Source: Streptomyces cyaneochromogenes
GTDB lineage: Bacteria; Actinomycetota; Actinomycetes; Streptomycetales; Streptomycetaceae
Direction: 5' to 3'
Assembly: GCF_003963535.1 (NCBI RefSeq)
Contig: NZ_CP034539.1
Location: 620,001 to 684,000, forward strand
DNA length: 64,000 bases
The position numbers were made by a program, and so were the translations under genes. A model generated the notes under the pieces. It was given only the letters and a program-made list of their open reading frames with translations, was not told where the DNA came from and made no database searches. This document shows, piece after piece, positions 26,304 through 34,497 of this stretch (positions are counted from its first letter, which is position 1; every line of letters starts with the position of its first letter).

Positions 26304-28085
26304 ATGCAGAGTGGGCCCATGGGCCGGCTCTGGATCAGCACCCGCCGCCACGGGGTCGGCGGCACCGCGGAGCGGATGATGGCGCTCGACCCGCACTCGG
26401 CCCCGGCATCGCAGGCACGCCCCGCCGCGCCCCGCGCCTCGGACACTTCGCGTGCGTCCGCGGCCCCGCCCTGGCGGCGGTGGGTCGGGCGGCCCTGGTT
26501 CGTGCCCCTCCTCGTGGTCGTGCTGCTGGGCCAGATGGCCGTCGCGATGGTGACGACGGCCGTGCAGCAGACCCCGACGATCGACGAACCCGTGTACGTG
26601 GGCACGGCGGCCGAGTATCTGCACGAGCACCGGCTGCGGCACAACCCCGAGCATCCACCACTGGGAAAGCTGGTCATCGGCGCCGGGGTGGCACTGGCCG
26701 ATCCGCACGTCGACCGCTCCTTCACCGGCGATCAGGGCCGGTTGGGGCGGCATCTGCTGTACGAGTCCGGCAACGACCCGTGGCGACTGATGCTGTTCGC
26801 CCGTCTCCCCGTGATCGTTCTGACGCTTCTGTTCGGGTTGACCGTGTTCGCCTTCGCCCGTGAACTCGCCGGTCCGGTGGGGGGATTGGCGGCCCTCGGG
26901 CTGTACGCCTTCTCCCCCGACCTCATCGCACACGGCTCCCTCGCGACGCTGGACGTTCCGGCGGCCGGGTTCGTCCTGACGTCGGTCTGGCTGGTGTGGC
27001 GGGCCCGGCGCCGGCCGCGGTGGTGCGTGCCACTCGCCGGCGTGGCGCTCGGGGCGGCGTTGGCGACGAAGATGAGCATGCTGGCGGCGGTCCCGGTGCT
27101 GCTGGCGCTCACCGCCCTGTCCGTGTGGTGTGCGAGGCCGGCGACCGAGCCGCGCCGCCGGGCGCTCGTGCGCGCGGTCGGGGGCGTCGGCGTCGTGGCG
27201 TTGGCCGCCGTCGCCGTCGTATGGGCCGCGTATCTCGTGGTCGATCCGAGGCTGCGCTGGACGCCGGAGCAGCCGGTGCCGGTCGTGCACGGGCTGCGGG
27301 GGCTGGTCGTGGATCTGCTGCCGTTCCCTGAGGCGTACCGGGACGGAGTGCGCGTCCAGTTCGCCTTCGAGAACCACCCCTGGCAGGGCTTTCTGTTCGG
27401 CCGGCTCTACACCGGCTCGCTCTGGTACTACCTGCCGGCCGCGCTGCTGGTGAAGACACCGCTCGGCATGCTGGCGCTGTGGGCGGCGGGTGTCGTCGCA
27501 TTGGTGGCGGTACGGCGGCTGCGGCCGGTGGCGACGTATCTGCTGGTGCCCACGGGGGCGCTGCTGGCCGCGGCGATGCTCGGGTCGCGGGACTTCGGCA
27601 CGCGGTACGCCGTGTTCGTGCCGATGTTCCTGGCCGTTGCGGCGGGCTGTGTGCTCGCGGTGCGACGGCGGTGGGTGCCGGTCGCGGCGGGGGCGCTGGT
27701 GCTGTTCGTCGCGGTCAGCTCGGTGCGGACGTATCCCTACTATCTGCCGTACTCCAACGAGGCGTTCGGGGGTCCGCAGAAGACGCGGCTGCGGTTGCAC
27801 GACTCCAACGTGGACTGGGGCCAGGACCTCGGCCGGCTGGCCGAGCGGCTGCGCGAGCGGTATCCGGGCGAGCGCGTCTGGCTCGTGTACAAGGGCAGCG
27901 GGGTGCCGTCCTTCTACGGCATCCGCGCCGCCGATCCCCGCAAGGTGCCGGTCGGCGAAGTGCGCGGGCTGCTGGTCGTGTCGGACTCCTCGGCGGCCAA
28001 GGCGACCGGGCGGCTGGCCGAACTGATCGACAGCAGTCGTCCCATCGACACGGTCGGCCATTCGATCACGATCTATCGCCGCTGA
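26304..28085 (+). CDS. GT39-like membrane glycosyltransferase
   Basis: A 593-residue polytopic protein of the dolichyl/polyprenyl-phosphate-mannose protein mannosyltransferase superfamily. The catalytic-type acidic motif TIDEPVYVGTAAEYL follows TM1, HNPEHPPLGKL is a family signature loop, and the C-terminal HDSNVDWGQDLGRLAERL segment is diagnostic of this subgroup. It transfers a sugar from a lipid carrier outside the membrane; acceptor unknown. ATG 26304 has GGGAG upstream; the first 50 residues are a disordered Pro/Ala-rich cytosolic tail, so a later start is possible. It lies 22 bp after the PAP2 gene, suggesting one transcript. Confidence 0.83.
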   Translation: MQSGPMGRLWISTRRHGVGGTAERMMALDPHSAPASQARPAAPRASDTSRASAAPPWRRWVGRPWFVPLLVVVLLGQMAVAMVTTAVQQTPTIDEPVYVGTAAEYLHEHRLRHNPEHPPLGKLVIGAGVALADPHVDRSFTGDQGRLGRHLLYESGNDPWRLMLFARLPVIVLTLLFGLTVFAFARELAGPVGGLAALGLYAFSPDLIAHGSLATLDVPAAGFVLTSVWLVWRARRRPRWCVPLAGVALGAALATKMSMLAAVPVLLALTALSVWCARPATEPRRRALVRAVGGVGVVALAAVAVVWAAYLVVDPRLRWTPEQPVPVVHGLRGLVVDLLPFPEAYRDGVRVQFAFENHPWQGFLFGRLYTGSLWYYLPAALLVKTPLGMLALWAAGVVALVAVRRLRPVATYLLVPTGALLAAAMLGSRDFGTRYAVFVPMFLAVAAGCVLAVRRRWVPVAAGALVLFVAVSSVRTYPYYLPYSNEAFGGPQKTRLRLHDSNVDWGQDLGRLAERLRERYPGERVWLVYKGSGVPSFYGIRAADPRKVPVGEVRGLLVVSDSSAAKATGRLAELIDSSRPIDTVGHSITIYRR

Positions 28086-28166
28086 GCGTTGCCCCTCGGA
28101 GTGCCCAGGGTCGCCACGATGTGTGGGCTATGTTGAAGCACTGTGGGAGACAAAGGAGGCGCACCG

Positions 28167-29090
28167 GTGCCATCGCCCCAGCAGGCACGCGCGCAGGCAT
28201 CCGCGATCACCTCGGGAAAGCCGGCCTCGGAGGCCGAGGCATCCCCGACTTCCCAGCTCAGGACGCTTTTCGACCAGCCGAGGCTGTCGCCGGGGCAGCG
28301 ACGCATCGCCCAGTACCTGATCGAGCACATCACCGAGGCCGCGTTCCTTTCGATCACCGATCTGGCGGACCGGGTCGGCGTGAGCCAGCCCTCGGTGACG
28401 CGCTTCGCCGCGGCGGTCGGCTTCAGCGGTTACCCCGCGCTACGGGAGAAGCTCCAGTCGATCGCCCTGGGCACCCTCGCCGGGGGTCCGGCGGCGGCCG
28501 AGGAGAACGGCGCCAACGAACTGCAGGCCGCGGTGGACGCCGAGATCGAGAACCTGGAGAACCTGCGGCGCGACTTCGCCTCCCCCGACCAGGTGATCGA
28601 CATCGGTCGCAAGCTGTCGCAGTCGACCCCGCTGACCATCCTCGGGCTGCGCATCTCGGGGTCCCTCGCCGAGTACTTCGCCTACGCCGCGCGCCGTATC
28701 CACCCGGACGTGCGGCTGGTGACGCGGGGCGGCAGCGTGGCTTACGACGCGCTGCTGCAGTCGCGCGAGGCCGGCGGCACCTGGGTGCTGGCGTTCTCCA
28801 TGCCGCGGCACGCCCAGGAGACGCTCACGGCCGTCCGGGTCGCTCGCAGCGCCGGGCTCAAGGTCGCCCTGGTCACGGACCTGGCACTCGGGCCGGTCGC
28901 GGACACGGCCGACGTCGTCTTCGCCACCGGCACCGGCTCCCGCCTGGTCTTCGACTCCTACGCCGCGCCCGGCGTGATGGCCGCCGCACTGCTGCAGGCC
29001 ATGACCGACGCCGACCCGGAGCGCACGCAGGCCCGGCTGGAGGAGTACGAGCACATCTCCGACGAGCACCAGTTCTTCCTGCGGGACTGA
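28167..29090 (+). CDS. RpiR/MurR-family transcriptional regulator
   Basis: A 307-residue regulator with an N-terminal HTH_6 domain (SITDLADRVGVSQPSVTRFAA) and a C-terminal SIS domain that binds phosphosugars (ILGLRISGSLAEYFAY and AFSMPRHAQETL). Such proteins sense phosphorylated, often amino, sugars. GTG 28167 is preceded by a near-perfect AAAGGAGG at ideal spacing, overriding the GTG at 28143. It lies close to two sugar-related loci, though its targets are not evident. Confidence 0.9.
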   Translation: MPSPQQARAQASAITSGKPASEAEASPTSQLRTLFDQPRLSPGQRRIAQYLIEHITEAAFLSITDLADRVGVSQPSVTRFAAAVGFSGYPALREKLQSIALGTLAGGPAAAEENGANELQAAVDAEIENLENLRRDFASPDQVIDIGRKLSQSTPLTILGLRISGSLAEYFAYAARRIHPDVRLVTRGGSVAYDALLQSREAGGTWVLAFSMPRHAQETLTAVRVARSAGLKVALVTDLALGPVADTADVVFATGTGSRLVFDSYAAPGVMAAALLQAMTDADPERTQARLEEYEHISDEHQFFLRD

Positions 29091-29481
29091 TCCCGCCCCT
29101 CGCCCGCCCGCGCGGGGCCCCTATCCACTAAGGCAAACCGGAGCACAGCGGAACCATTCATTTCAAAGCGCGCATGAATGTTTTCATACGCCTTGCAAAG
29201 CGGACGGCATATATAAATACTTCACACGCACCATCCGCCCGCAGAAAGCAGTCGGTCCGCTCATGCGCACGTCAGCCCATCCGCCGTGCGAACACCGCCT
29301 GCCCTCTGCGGGCTCCTCCGCGAACAGCCGAAGCCGCCGTCTCCTACCCGCGTCGGCGCCTGGGTTGTTCGGTCGGGCATCGCCTGCGCGAGCGCCCGTG
29401 GCGGCGGCCCCGGTCATCCCCTAGGCCGGGGCCGCGCCGACCCCGTCGGACACCCCATACGACGCCGCACACCCGGAAGCG
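29091..29481 (+). promoter_or_regulatory. 391-bp gap with AT-rich promoter-like island
   Basis: The area 29130-29230 is strikingly AT-rich for this genome. It holds a perfect inverted repeat CATTCAT (29155-29161) / ATGAATG (29174-29180) and possible promoter hexamers TTGCAA (29193-29198) and AATACT (29216-29221) spaced 17 bp, reading toward the gene at 29482. No coding sequence is seen. This leaves a long leader of about 250 nt. Confidence 0.45.
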
Positions 29482-29856
29482 ATGACCATGCCACTGACGA
29501 CCACGCGCATCAGCACCGACTGGCCGTGCCAGGTCAAGACCCCCGGTTCCTACGACTGGGAGCGCTCCGCGGCCAAGTGGCTGCGCGAGTTGGTGCCGGC
29601 CCGCTACGCCAGCTACCCCGCGCTGATCCGCCACCCGGTGCTGCTCGCCCGGCACGCGCAGATCCAGGTCCACAACGAGATCCGGGTCGCGCGCACCGCA
29701 CTGCAGACGGCACGGGCCGACCTCCCCGCGCTCGGCATGCCCGAGTCGGTCATCGAACACACCATCAAGCTGTATGCGGCGGAGGTCATGCAGCTCCAGC
29801 ACATCGCCCGCAGCGTGCGTGCGGTGTCCCAGGCGCTGATCGACCACGGGCGCTGA
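29482..29856 (+). CDS. Small conserved-looking helical protein, 124 aa
   Basis: A soluble, mostly helical protein with no signal peptide, starting at ATG 29482 after GGAAG; ATG 29488 is an alternative. Blocks such as WERSAAKWLRELVPARYASY, and the long helix QIQVHNEIRVARTALQTAR are prominent. I do not recognise the family. It ends 5 bp from the stop of the convergent CBM2-like gene, so mRNAs may overlap. Its long AT-rich upstream region suggests a regulated gene. Confidence 0.75.
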   Translation: MTMPLTTTRISTDWPCQVKTPGSYDWERSAAKWLRELVPARYASYPALIRHPVLLARHAQIQVHNEIRVARTALQTARADLPALGMPESVIEHTIKLYAAEVMQLQHIARSVRAVSQALIDHGR

Positions 29857-29861
29857 GCAGT

Positions 29862-30614
29862 TCACCCTGCCCCTGAGGTCGCCGCGCAGGTGACCGTCGC
29901 CGCCGGCTCCCCGGTCGAGTCCGAGGTGTCGGCGAGGAAGCCGAAGGTGACGCTCGCGCCGGGCGCCAAGGTGCCGTTCCACGAGGCGTTGGAGACGGTG
30001 GCCCTGCCGTCCGCGGTCGTGGAGAGAGCGCCGTCCCAGACCTGGGTGAGGCGGGCTCCGTCGGGCGGTACGACCGTCGCGGTCCAGCCTGATGCCGAGG
30101 ACGCGGGCGCGTTGGTGACCGTCACCTCGCCCTGGAAGCCGCCCTGCCAGCTGTTGACGGTCCGGACGGACGCCGTGCAGGCGGAGTCTTCGGGGGCGTC
30201 CGGCGCGGGCGGTGCGGGCTCGGCCGACGCGGAGGCGGTCGGGGACGGAGCCGGTTCCTCCCGGGCCGCGGCGTCATCGTCACGGCCGGAGAGCAGGAGA
30301 GCGCCCCCGAAGCCGATGACAGCGGCCGCGGTCACGGCCACCGCGACGGCGGTACGCCGAAATCCGGGGCCGGAGGCGGCCGGACCGGGCTGGACACCGC
30401 CCCGCCGTACGCCCCTCGTCTCCCCGGCGACGGACGGCAGTTCCTGTGTCGCGTCCTCGGCACTCGGCAGGGGCACGGTCTCGTAGCGGGCGTTGTCCTC
30501 CTCCCACTCCTTGAACAGCTCCGCGAGGGCGTCGGTGCGGCGTGGGCGCAGGACGTGGATGGGTTCCAGGGCCGGGCCGTCGTCCGGCTCCTCGGGCTCG
30601 GGCCGTGTGGGCAC
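29862..30614 (-). CDS. Membrane-anchored CBM2-like cellulose-binding protein
   Basis: A 250-residue single-span protein. The N-terminal 85 residues are cytosolic and acidic (ALAELFKEWEEDNARYET), a transmembrane helix spans about 85-107 (AVAVAVTAAAVIGFGGALLL), followed by a Pro/Ser/Ala linker and a C-terminal CBM2-type domain (residues about 145-250) with SWQGGFQGEVTVTN, WTATVVPP and GASVTFGFLAD. No catalytic domain is present. GTG 30614 follows GGAAGGAG. The design suggests a type II membrane protein displaying a polysaccharide-binding domain in the wall, with an intracellular tail that could signal or scaffold; that role is inference. Confidence 0.8.
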   Translation of the reverse strand: MPTRPEPEEPDDGPALEPIHVLRPRRTDALAELFKEWEEDNARYETVPLPSAEDATQELPSVAGETRGVRRGGVQPGPAASGPGFRRTAVAVAVTAAAVIGFGGALLLSGRDDDAAAREEPAPSPTASASAEPAPPAPDAPEDSACTASVRTVNSWQGGFQGEVTVTNAPASSASGWTATVVPPDGARLTQVWDGALSTTADGRATVSNASWNGTLAPGASVTFGFLADTSDSTGEPAATVTCAATSGAG

Positions 30615-30692
30615 GCCGCTCTCCTTCCGTCCCCGTCGGCACGGGGCGTCGCCAATCCCCGAGGAGTGATACGGGGTTGGCGTCCCGCCGGT

Positions 30693-31556
30693 TCAGCGCA
30701 ACCCGGCGGGCGCGCGGCGCGTTCCGTCGTGCGCGGCGAGGAAGTCGTGCAGCGATGCCGTCATCGCGGTGACGAAGGCGTCCCGTCGTGGGTCGTCCAG
30801 GGCGTCCAGCGACAGATACGGGTTCAGGTCCTCCAGCTCGACCAGCAGGAGCTCGCCGCCCGGCGCACGGCAGGCGTCGACGCGCTGGATGCCATGGCCG
30901 AGGCCGTTCCACTGGATGAAGCGCCGGGCGAACTCCAGGTCGCCGTCGTCGGGTTCGTACGGTTCCAGCTGCCAGCGCCGGTCTGTGTGCGGCGCGTACA
31001 GGGCGTACTGGAAGTCGTGGTCGACGAAGTAGAACGAGACCTCGTAGGCGAAGTCGACACACGGCTGGACCAGGACATCCCCGCCGGCCGACTCCCGCGC
31101 ACCGTCCAGGGACACGAACCGCAGCCCCATGGAGTCGGCGCCGAACTTGGGCTTGACGACGTACCGGTCGGCCTCGGGCAGGAGGCTCAGATCCTCGGCA
31201 CGGTCCACGGTGGGGATGACCGGATACCCGGCGGCGGTCAGGTCGAGCAGGTACTGCTTGCCGGCCATGTCGGCCTTCCCCGTGAGCGGGTTGTAGACGC
31301 GTGTCCCGTCCGCGGTCGCCCGTCGGCGGAACTCGTCGTACGCGTCCTGGTGGGCCAGGACCGGGCCGCTGTTGCGGACGACGACCGCGTCGAAGGCGTC
31401 CATGAGCGCGACCGTGTCCCGGGGATGGCACAGGGCGAGGTCGAAGTCGTCGCGCAGCCGGGAGGTGAGGAAGATGTCCTCGTCGCAGTAGCGGCGCCCG
31501 CGTGCCTGGTAGGCCAGGTCGGTGACGTACAGGATGCGGGGTCGGGCGGGCGGCAT
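30693..31556 (-). CDS. ATP-grasp ligase-like protein
   Basis: A 287-residue cytoplasmic protein with the ATP-grasp fold of the RimK/glutathione-synthetase type: N-terminal Rossmann-like PRILYVTDLAYQARG, ATP-binding strands RYVVKPKFGADSMGLRFV and DVLVQPCVDFAYEVSF, and the metal-binding C-terminal strand LLLVELEDLNPYLSLD with Glu and Asn in place. It should activate a carboxylate with ATP to form an amide or similar bond. ATG 31556 follows GAGGAG. No precursor peptide or amino-acid biosynthesis gene is adjacent; the neighbour downstream is the CBM2-like protein. Confidence 0.82.
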   Translation of the reverse strand: MPPARPRILYVTDLAYQARGRRYCDEDIFLTSRLRDDFDLALCHPRDTVALMDAFDAVVVRNSGPVLAHQDAYDEFRRRATADGTRVYNPLTGKADMAGKQYLLDLTAAGYPVIPTVDRAEDLSLLPEADRYVVKPKFGADSMGLRFVSLDGARESAGGDVLVQPCVDFAYEVSFYFVDHDFQYALYAPHTDRRWQLEPYEPDDGDLEFARRFIQWNGLGHGIQRVDACRAPGGELLLVELEDLNPYLSLDALDDPRRDAFVTAMTASLHDFLAAHDGTRRAPAGLR

Positions 31557-31672
31557 GCGGGGCTCCTCGGCTGCGGCGGCAGCCGATCGTACGTGGAGCG
31601 GCAACAGCGGACCATCAGCAGGTCGATCGGGGTCGCCGCGCACGCGCCGCGTCGCTCGCACCGGCCGCTCGG

Positions 31673-32893
31673 TCAGGCTTCCGGCTCCGCGAGCCCGCCG
31701 CGCAACCGGCGCGTGCGCAGGACCAGTTCGAGTTCGAAGCGGCGCTCGGGGTCGTCCAGGTCGTCGCCCCACAGATCCCGGATCTGCCGTAGCCGGTTGC
31801 GTACCGTCTGGGGATGGACGCCGAGCCGGGCGGCCACCTCGGGCGCGCCGCCCTGGGTCTCCAGCCAGGCGAGCAGGGTCTCGGCGAGGCGGCGGGCCTG
31901 TTCCGGTCCGGCCTCGGTCAGCCGGTCCAGCCGACGGCGCGCGAGGTCGTCGATCAGTATCTCGGCAGGGAGCAGGACGAGCGCCTCGGCGTGCTCGCTG
32001 CAGCGCAGGAGGCGGCCCTGGGGAAGCAGGCCCTGCTGGATCATCCGGGCGGCCGCCGTCGCCCAGTGCAGTGACGTCGCGGCCCGCGTCACGGGAACGC
32101 TGGGCCCGATGGCTCCGGACCAGCCGCCCATGGCGCGGCGCAGCCGCTCGACGCGGCCGGGTGCTTCGGGGTCCGGAAGCACCAGCCGGGGCTGTTCGCC
32201 GTCCATGTCCAGCAGGACCTCGTCGCCGAGGGCGGGCGTGACGGGCTGCTGGGCGGGGCGGAGCAGGACGGCGACGGCGACCTCGCCGGGCAGCTGCCAG
32301 TCGGCGGCGGCGGCGCGTTCGGCGAGGGCGGCCGTCGGGTCGGTGCGGTGCTCGGTAAGGAGGAGGTCGACCAGCAGGCGCTGGCGACGGATCCGCTCCC
32401 CCGCCTGTCCGGCGGCGACCTCGGCGTAGCCGTGCAGGGAGTGGGACACGAGCTCGTCGAGGTACTCGAACGCGGACTCGGCGAGTTCGTACATCGCGGG
32501 TGGCGGGATCTCGACCTGCTGCCCGATCTCGGCGAGGCTGCGCCAGGCCAGCCGCACGTTGAGCCGGTAGATCGCCTGGAGGGAGTCCAGGCGACGTCCC
32601 GCGAGGGCCTGGTTGCGGCCGAACTCCCGGAATACCTCGGGGAGTTCACGAGGGCGTTCGATGTCGGTGGTCAGCTGCGCCACGAAGTTCTCGAGCGCGA
32701 GCCGGATCGCCAGGAGCGCCTTCGGCTCGCCCGTCTCGTCGGTCGTCAGCTCCAGGTTGGGGAACTCCCGGCGCATGGCCCGCAGGATGTCCTGGGCGAT
32801 GTCCGGTACCTGCTCCATGGCCAGGTCGGCGAACCGCCGCACCTGGTCGGGGGGCACCTTGTGCCAGGCGGGGGGTGCGGGCACGGGCAGCAT
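31673..32893 (-). CDS. PucR-type helix-turn-helix regulator
   Basis: A 406-residue regulator with an N-terminal RsbR/PucR-like helical region, a central divergent domain (about 170-300) and a C-terminal PucR HTH domain (LAWLETQGGAPEVAARLGVHPQTVRNRLRQIRDLWG). The family couples sensing to transcription, often of purine or amino-acid catabolism, but the ligand is unknown here. Its ATG at 32893 overlaps the ribosome binding site formed by the stop of the small upstream gene (TAGGAGATG), so translation is coupled. Confidence 0.85.
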   Translation of the reverse strand: MLPVPAPPAWHKVPPDQVRRFADLAMEQVPDIAQDILRAMRREFPNLELTTDETGEPKALLAIRLALENFVAQLTTDIERPRELPEVFREFGRNQALAGRRLDSLQAIYRLNVRLAWRSLAEIGQQVEIPPPAMYELAESAFEYLDELVSHSLHGYAEVAAGQAGERIRRQRLLVDLLLTEHRTDPTAALAERAAAADWQLPGEVAVAVLLRPAQQPVTPALGDEVLLDMDGEQPRLVLPDPEAPGRVERLRRAMGGWSGAIGPSVPVTRAATSLHWATAAARMIQQGLLPQGRLLRCSEHAEALVLLPAEILIDDLARRRLDRLTEAGPEQARRLAETLLAWLETQGGAPEVAARLGVHPQTVRNRLRQIRDLWGDDLDDPERRFELELVLRTRRLRGGLAEPEA

Positions 32894-32896
32894 CTC

Positions 32897-33085
32897 CTAG
32901 CGGTCCGCGGTCTGCGTGGACGGCGTGGGTGCGGACCGGTCGCCGGACGGGTCGGGGAAGGTGACGAGTGGCACGTTCGGCTGCTCGGGGGTGGCGCTCA
33001 GTGCGGTGACGAGGCCGAGGGCGGCGCCCGTGGCCAGGGCGGCGGAGAGTGCGCAGGTCAGCAGGGCGGCGAGGATTCTGGGCAT
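32897..33085 (-). CDS. Small membrane or secreted peptide, 62 aa
   Basis: The peptide begins MPRILAALLTCALSAALATG, a hydrophobic segment that can be a signal or anchor, followed by a Pro-rich acidic tail. It precedes the PucR-like regulator by 3 bp and the two are co-transcribed. A longer version from GTG 33121 is possible; I prefer ATG 33085 because the segment then forms a clean N-terminal signal. No family is recognised; it might act with the regulator. Confidence 0.6.
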   Translation of the reverse strand: MPRILAALLTCALSAALATGAALGLVTALSATPEQPNVPLVTFPDPSGDRSAPTPSTQTADR

Positions 33086-33165
33086 GGGGACGAGGAGCCT
33101 CTCGTTCGAGGAGGTTGTCACCCAGCGTTCCGGCCCGGTCCGGCACGATCAGTATTGAGTCACTG

Positions 33166-33194
33166 TTGACACCGGGTCAATAGCGGCTTAATTT
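33166..33194 (+). promoter_or_regulatory. Near-consensus promoter with internal palindrome
   Basis: TTGACA (33166-33171), 17-bp spacer, TAATTT (33189-33194) closely resembles a vegetative sigma promoter and reads into the DUF3068-like gene at 33307. The palindrome TTGAC-N5-GTCAA (33166-33180) overlaps the -35 box, a position suited to repressor control. Confidence 0.7.
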
Positions 33195-33306
33195 CGCCGG
33201 TCATAACTACTTACTCCCCGGTAGGCCATCTTCGCCCCGGGTGAGCCGGACTGTCCAGCGCACGGCCGCACAGTCCGCCTCCTTCCGCTGCCACCGGAGT
33301 GCCCTC

Positions 33307-34299
33307 ATGCGCCGTACAGCTTCCGTTCTGCCGCTGATTCTGCTCGGTTTGGGCGTGTTCGCGCTGGTTTTCGGCCAGCTACTCGACCGGTATGTGGAGC
33401 CGCGGGTCAAACGCACGCCCGTGGACGTCGAGACCGACTCGGTGCTCACCGGGACCGGCAGCTATTTCGACACCGGCGTCCTGGAGACCGTGCACGGGCA
33501 GCAGATCACGATCACCCGCCGGATCGTGGGCGACGTGGCCGCCGCCGAGCGCAGCGGGCACGCGGTGTGGAACGTCTCCACGCAGATCGACAGCCCCGCC
33601 ACCCTGCCGCTTCGGGACCCGCGCAGGTCGCTGCAGTGGACCACCGAGCGCTGGGTCACCGACCGGCGGACCAACCTGCCGGTGCACTGCTGCGGCGAGC
33701 AGCCGTCCTTCCGGGGCGAGGCCTATCTGAAGTTCCCGTTCGACGTGCAAAAGCGCACTCACCGCTGGTGGGACGGCGTGCTCGGCGGGGCCGTACGGCT
33801 GAAGTACTCCGGCACCGAGAAGGTGCTCGGACACGAGGGCTACCGCTTCACCGGAAGCGTGGCGCCCCGGCGCACGGGCGTGACCCGCGAGGTGCCCGGA
33901 TCGCTGGTGGGACGGCCGAAGCAGCGACAGGTGACGGCCGAGGAGTGGTACGCCAACGCCCGGATCGAGCTGGTGGTGGAGCGGCGCACGGGCCGGATCA
34001 TGAACGCCCGCATGGCGCCGAAGATCACGCTCCGCGCTCCCGGTGCCCGGTCCGACGCGGTCACGCTGCTGGCCGGCGACCGGCTGGAGTTCACCGACGC
34101 GACCCGGCGCACCCAGGTGGCGCAGACCGCACGCGACAGTCGCCGGCTGGAGGTCCTGGGCGAGACCGCGCCCGCGCTCACCACCGTCGCGGGCGGTGTG
34201 CTCGCGGCCGCCGGACTGACGTTCCTGGTCCGTGAGCGGCGGCGACGAACGGCACCGGCGGACTCACGGCGGATCGACAGGACTCACACAGGTGACTGA
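33307..34299 (+). CDS. DUF3068/PorA-like membrane protein
   Basis: A 330-residue protein with an N-terminal membrane anchor (ASVLPLILLGLGVFALVFG), a large extracytoplasmic beta-rich domain and a second hydrophobic helix near residue 290-310 (APALTTVAGGVLAAAGLTFL). This two-anchor design is that of DUF3068, annotated PorA family in actinobacteria. A CC pair occurs in NLPVHCCGEQPSF. ATG 33307 lies 8 bp after GGAG; the frame runs further 5' without support. It heads the envelope-glycan gene set in the same direction. True porin function is unlikely in a bacterium without mycolate membrane; a wall-associated role is inference. Confidence 0.8.
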   Translation: MRRTASVLPLILLGLGVFALVFGQLLDRYVEPRVKRTPVDVETDSVLTGTGSYFDTGVLETVHGQQITITRRIVGDVAAAERSGHAVWNVSTQIDSPATLPLRDPRRSLQWTTERWVTDRRTNLPVHCCGEQPSFRGEAYLKFPFDVQKRTHRWWDGVLGGAVRLKYSGTEKVLGHEGYRFTGSVAPRRTGVTREVPGSLVGRPKQRQVTAEEWYANARIELVVERRTGRIMNARMAPKITLRAPGARSDAVTLLAGDRLEFTDATRRTQVAQTARDSRRLEVLGETAPALTTVAGGVLAAAGLTFLVRERRRRTAPADSRRIDRTHTGD

Positions 34300-34497
34300 C
34301 CCGGGGGCGTGAGCGGGGAGAAATTGTCACCCGCGTGCGTATCCCTACCGGGTGGTCTCTCCGAAAACTGACGTTACCAACCAGTACCTCCGCGTTCTCC
34401 CGGAACCGGCCCAACCGTCACACAACGTCCCCGCCCAGCGTGTCTTCCCCGGACGCCCGGCTCCCCCACCCCCCGCATCCGACGAGGTGGAGCAACG

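Noticed and set aside
24365..26725. 786-codon open frame antisense to the PAP2 gene
   Set aside because: Same cause; the plus-strand gene has clear catalytic motifs and a ribosome binding site.
29155..29186. ARG-box (ArgR) site in the AT-rich island
   Set aside because: Half-sites resemble TGAAT/ATTCA but spacing and second arm do not match; no arginine genes adjacent.
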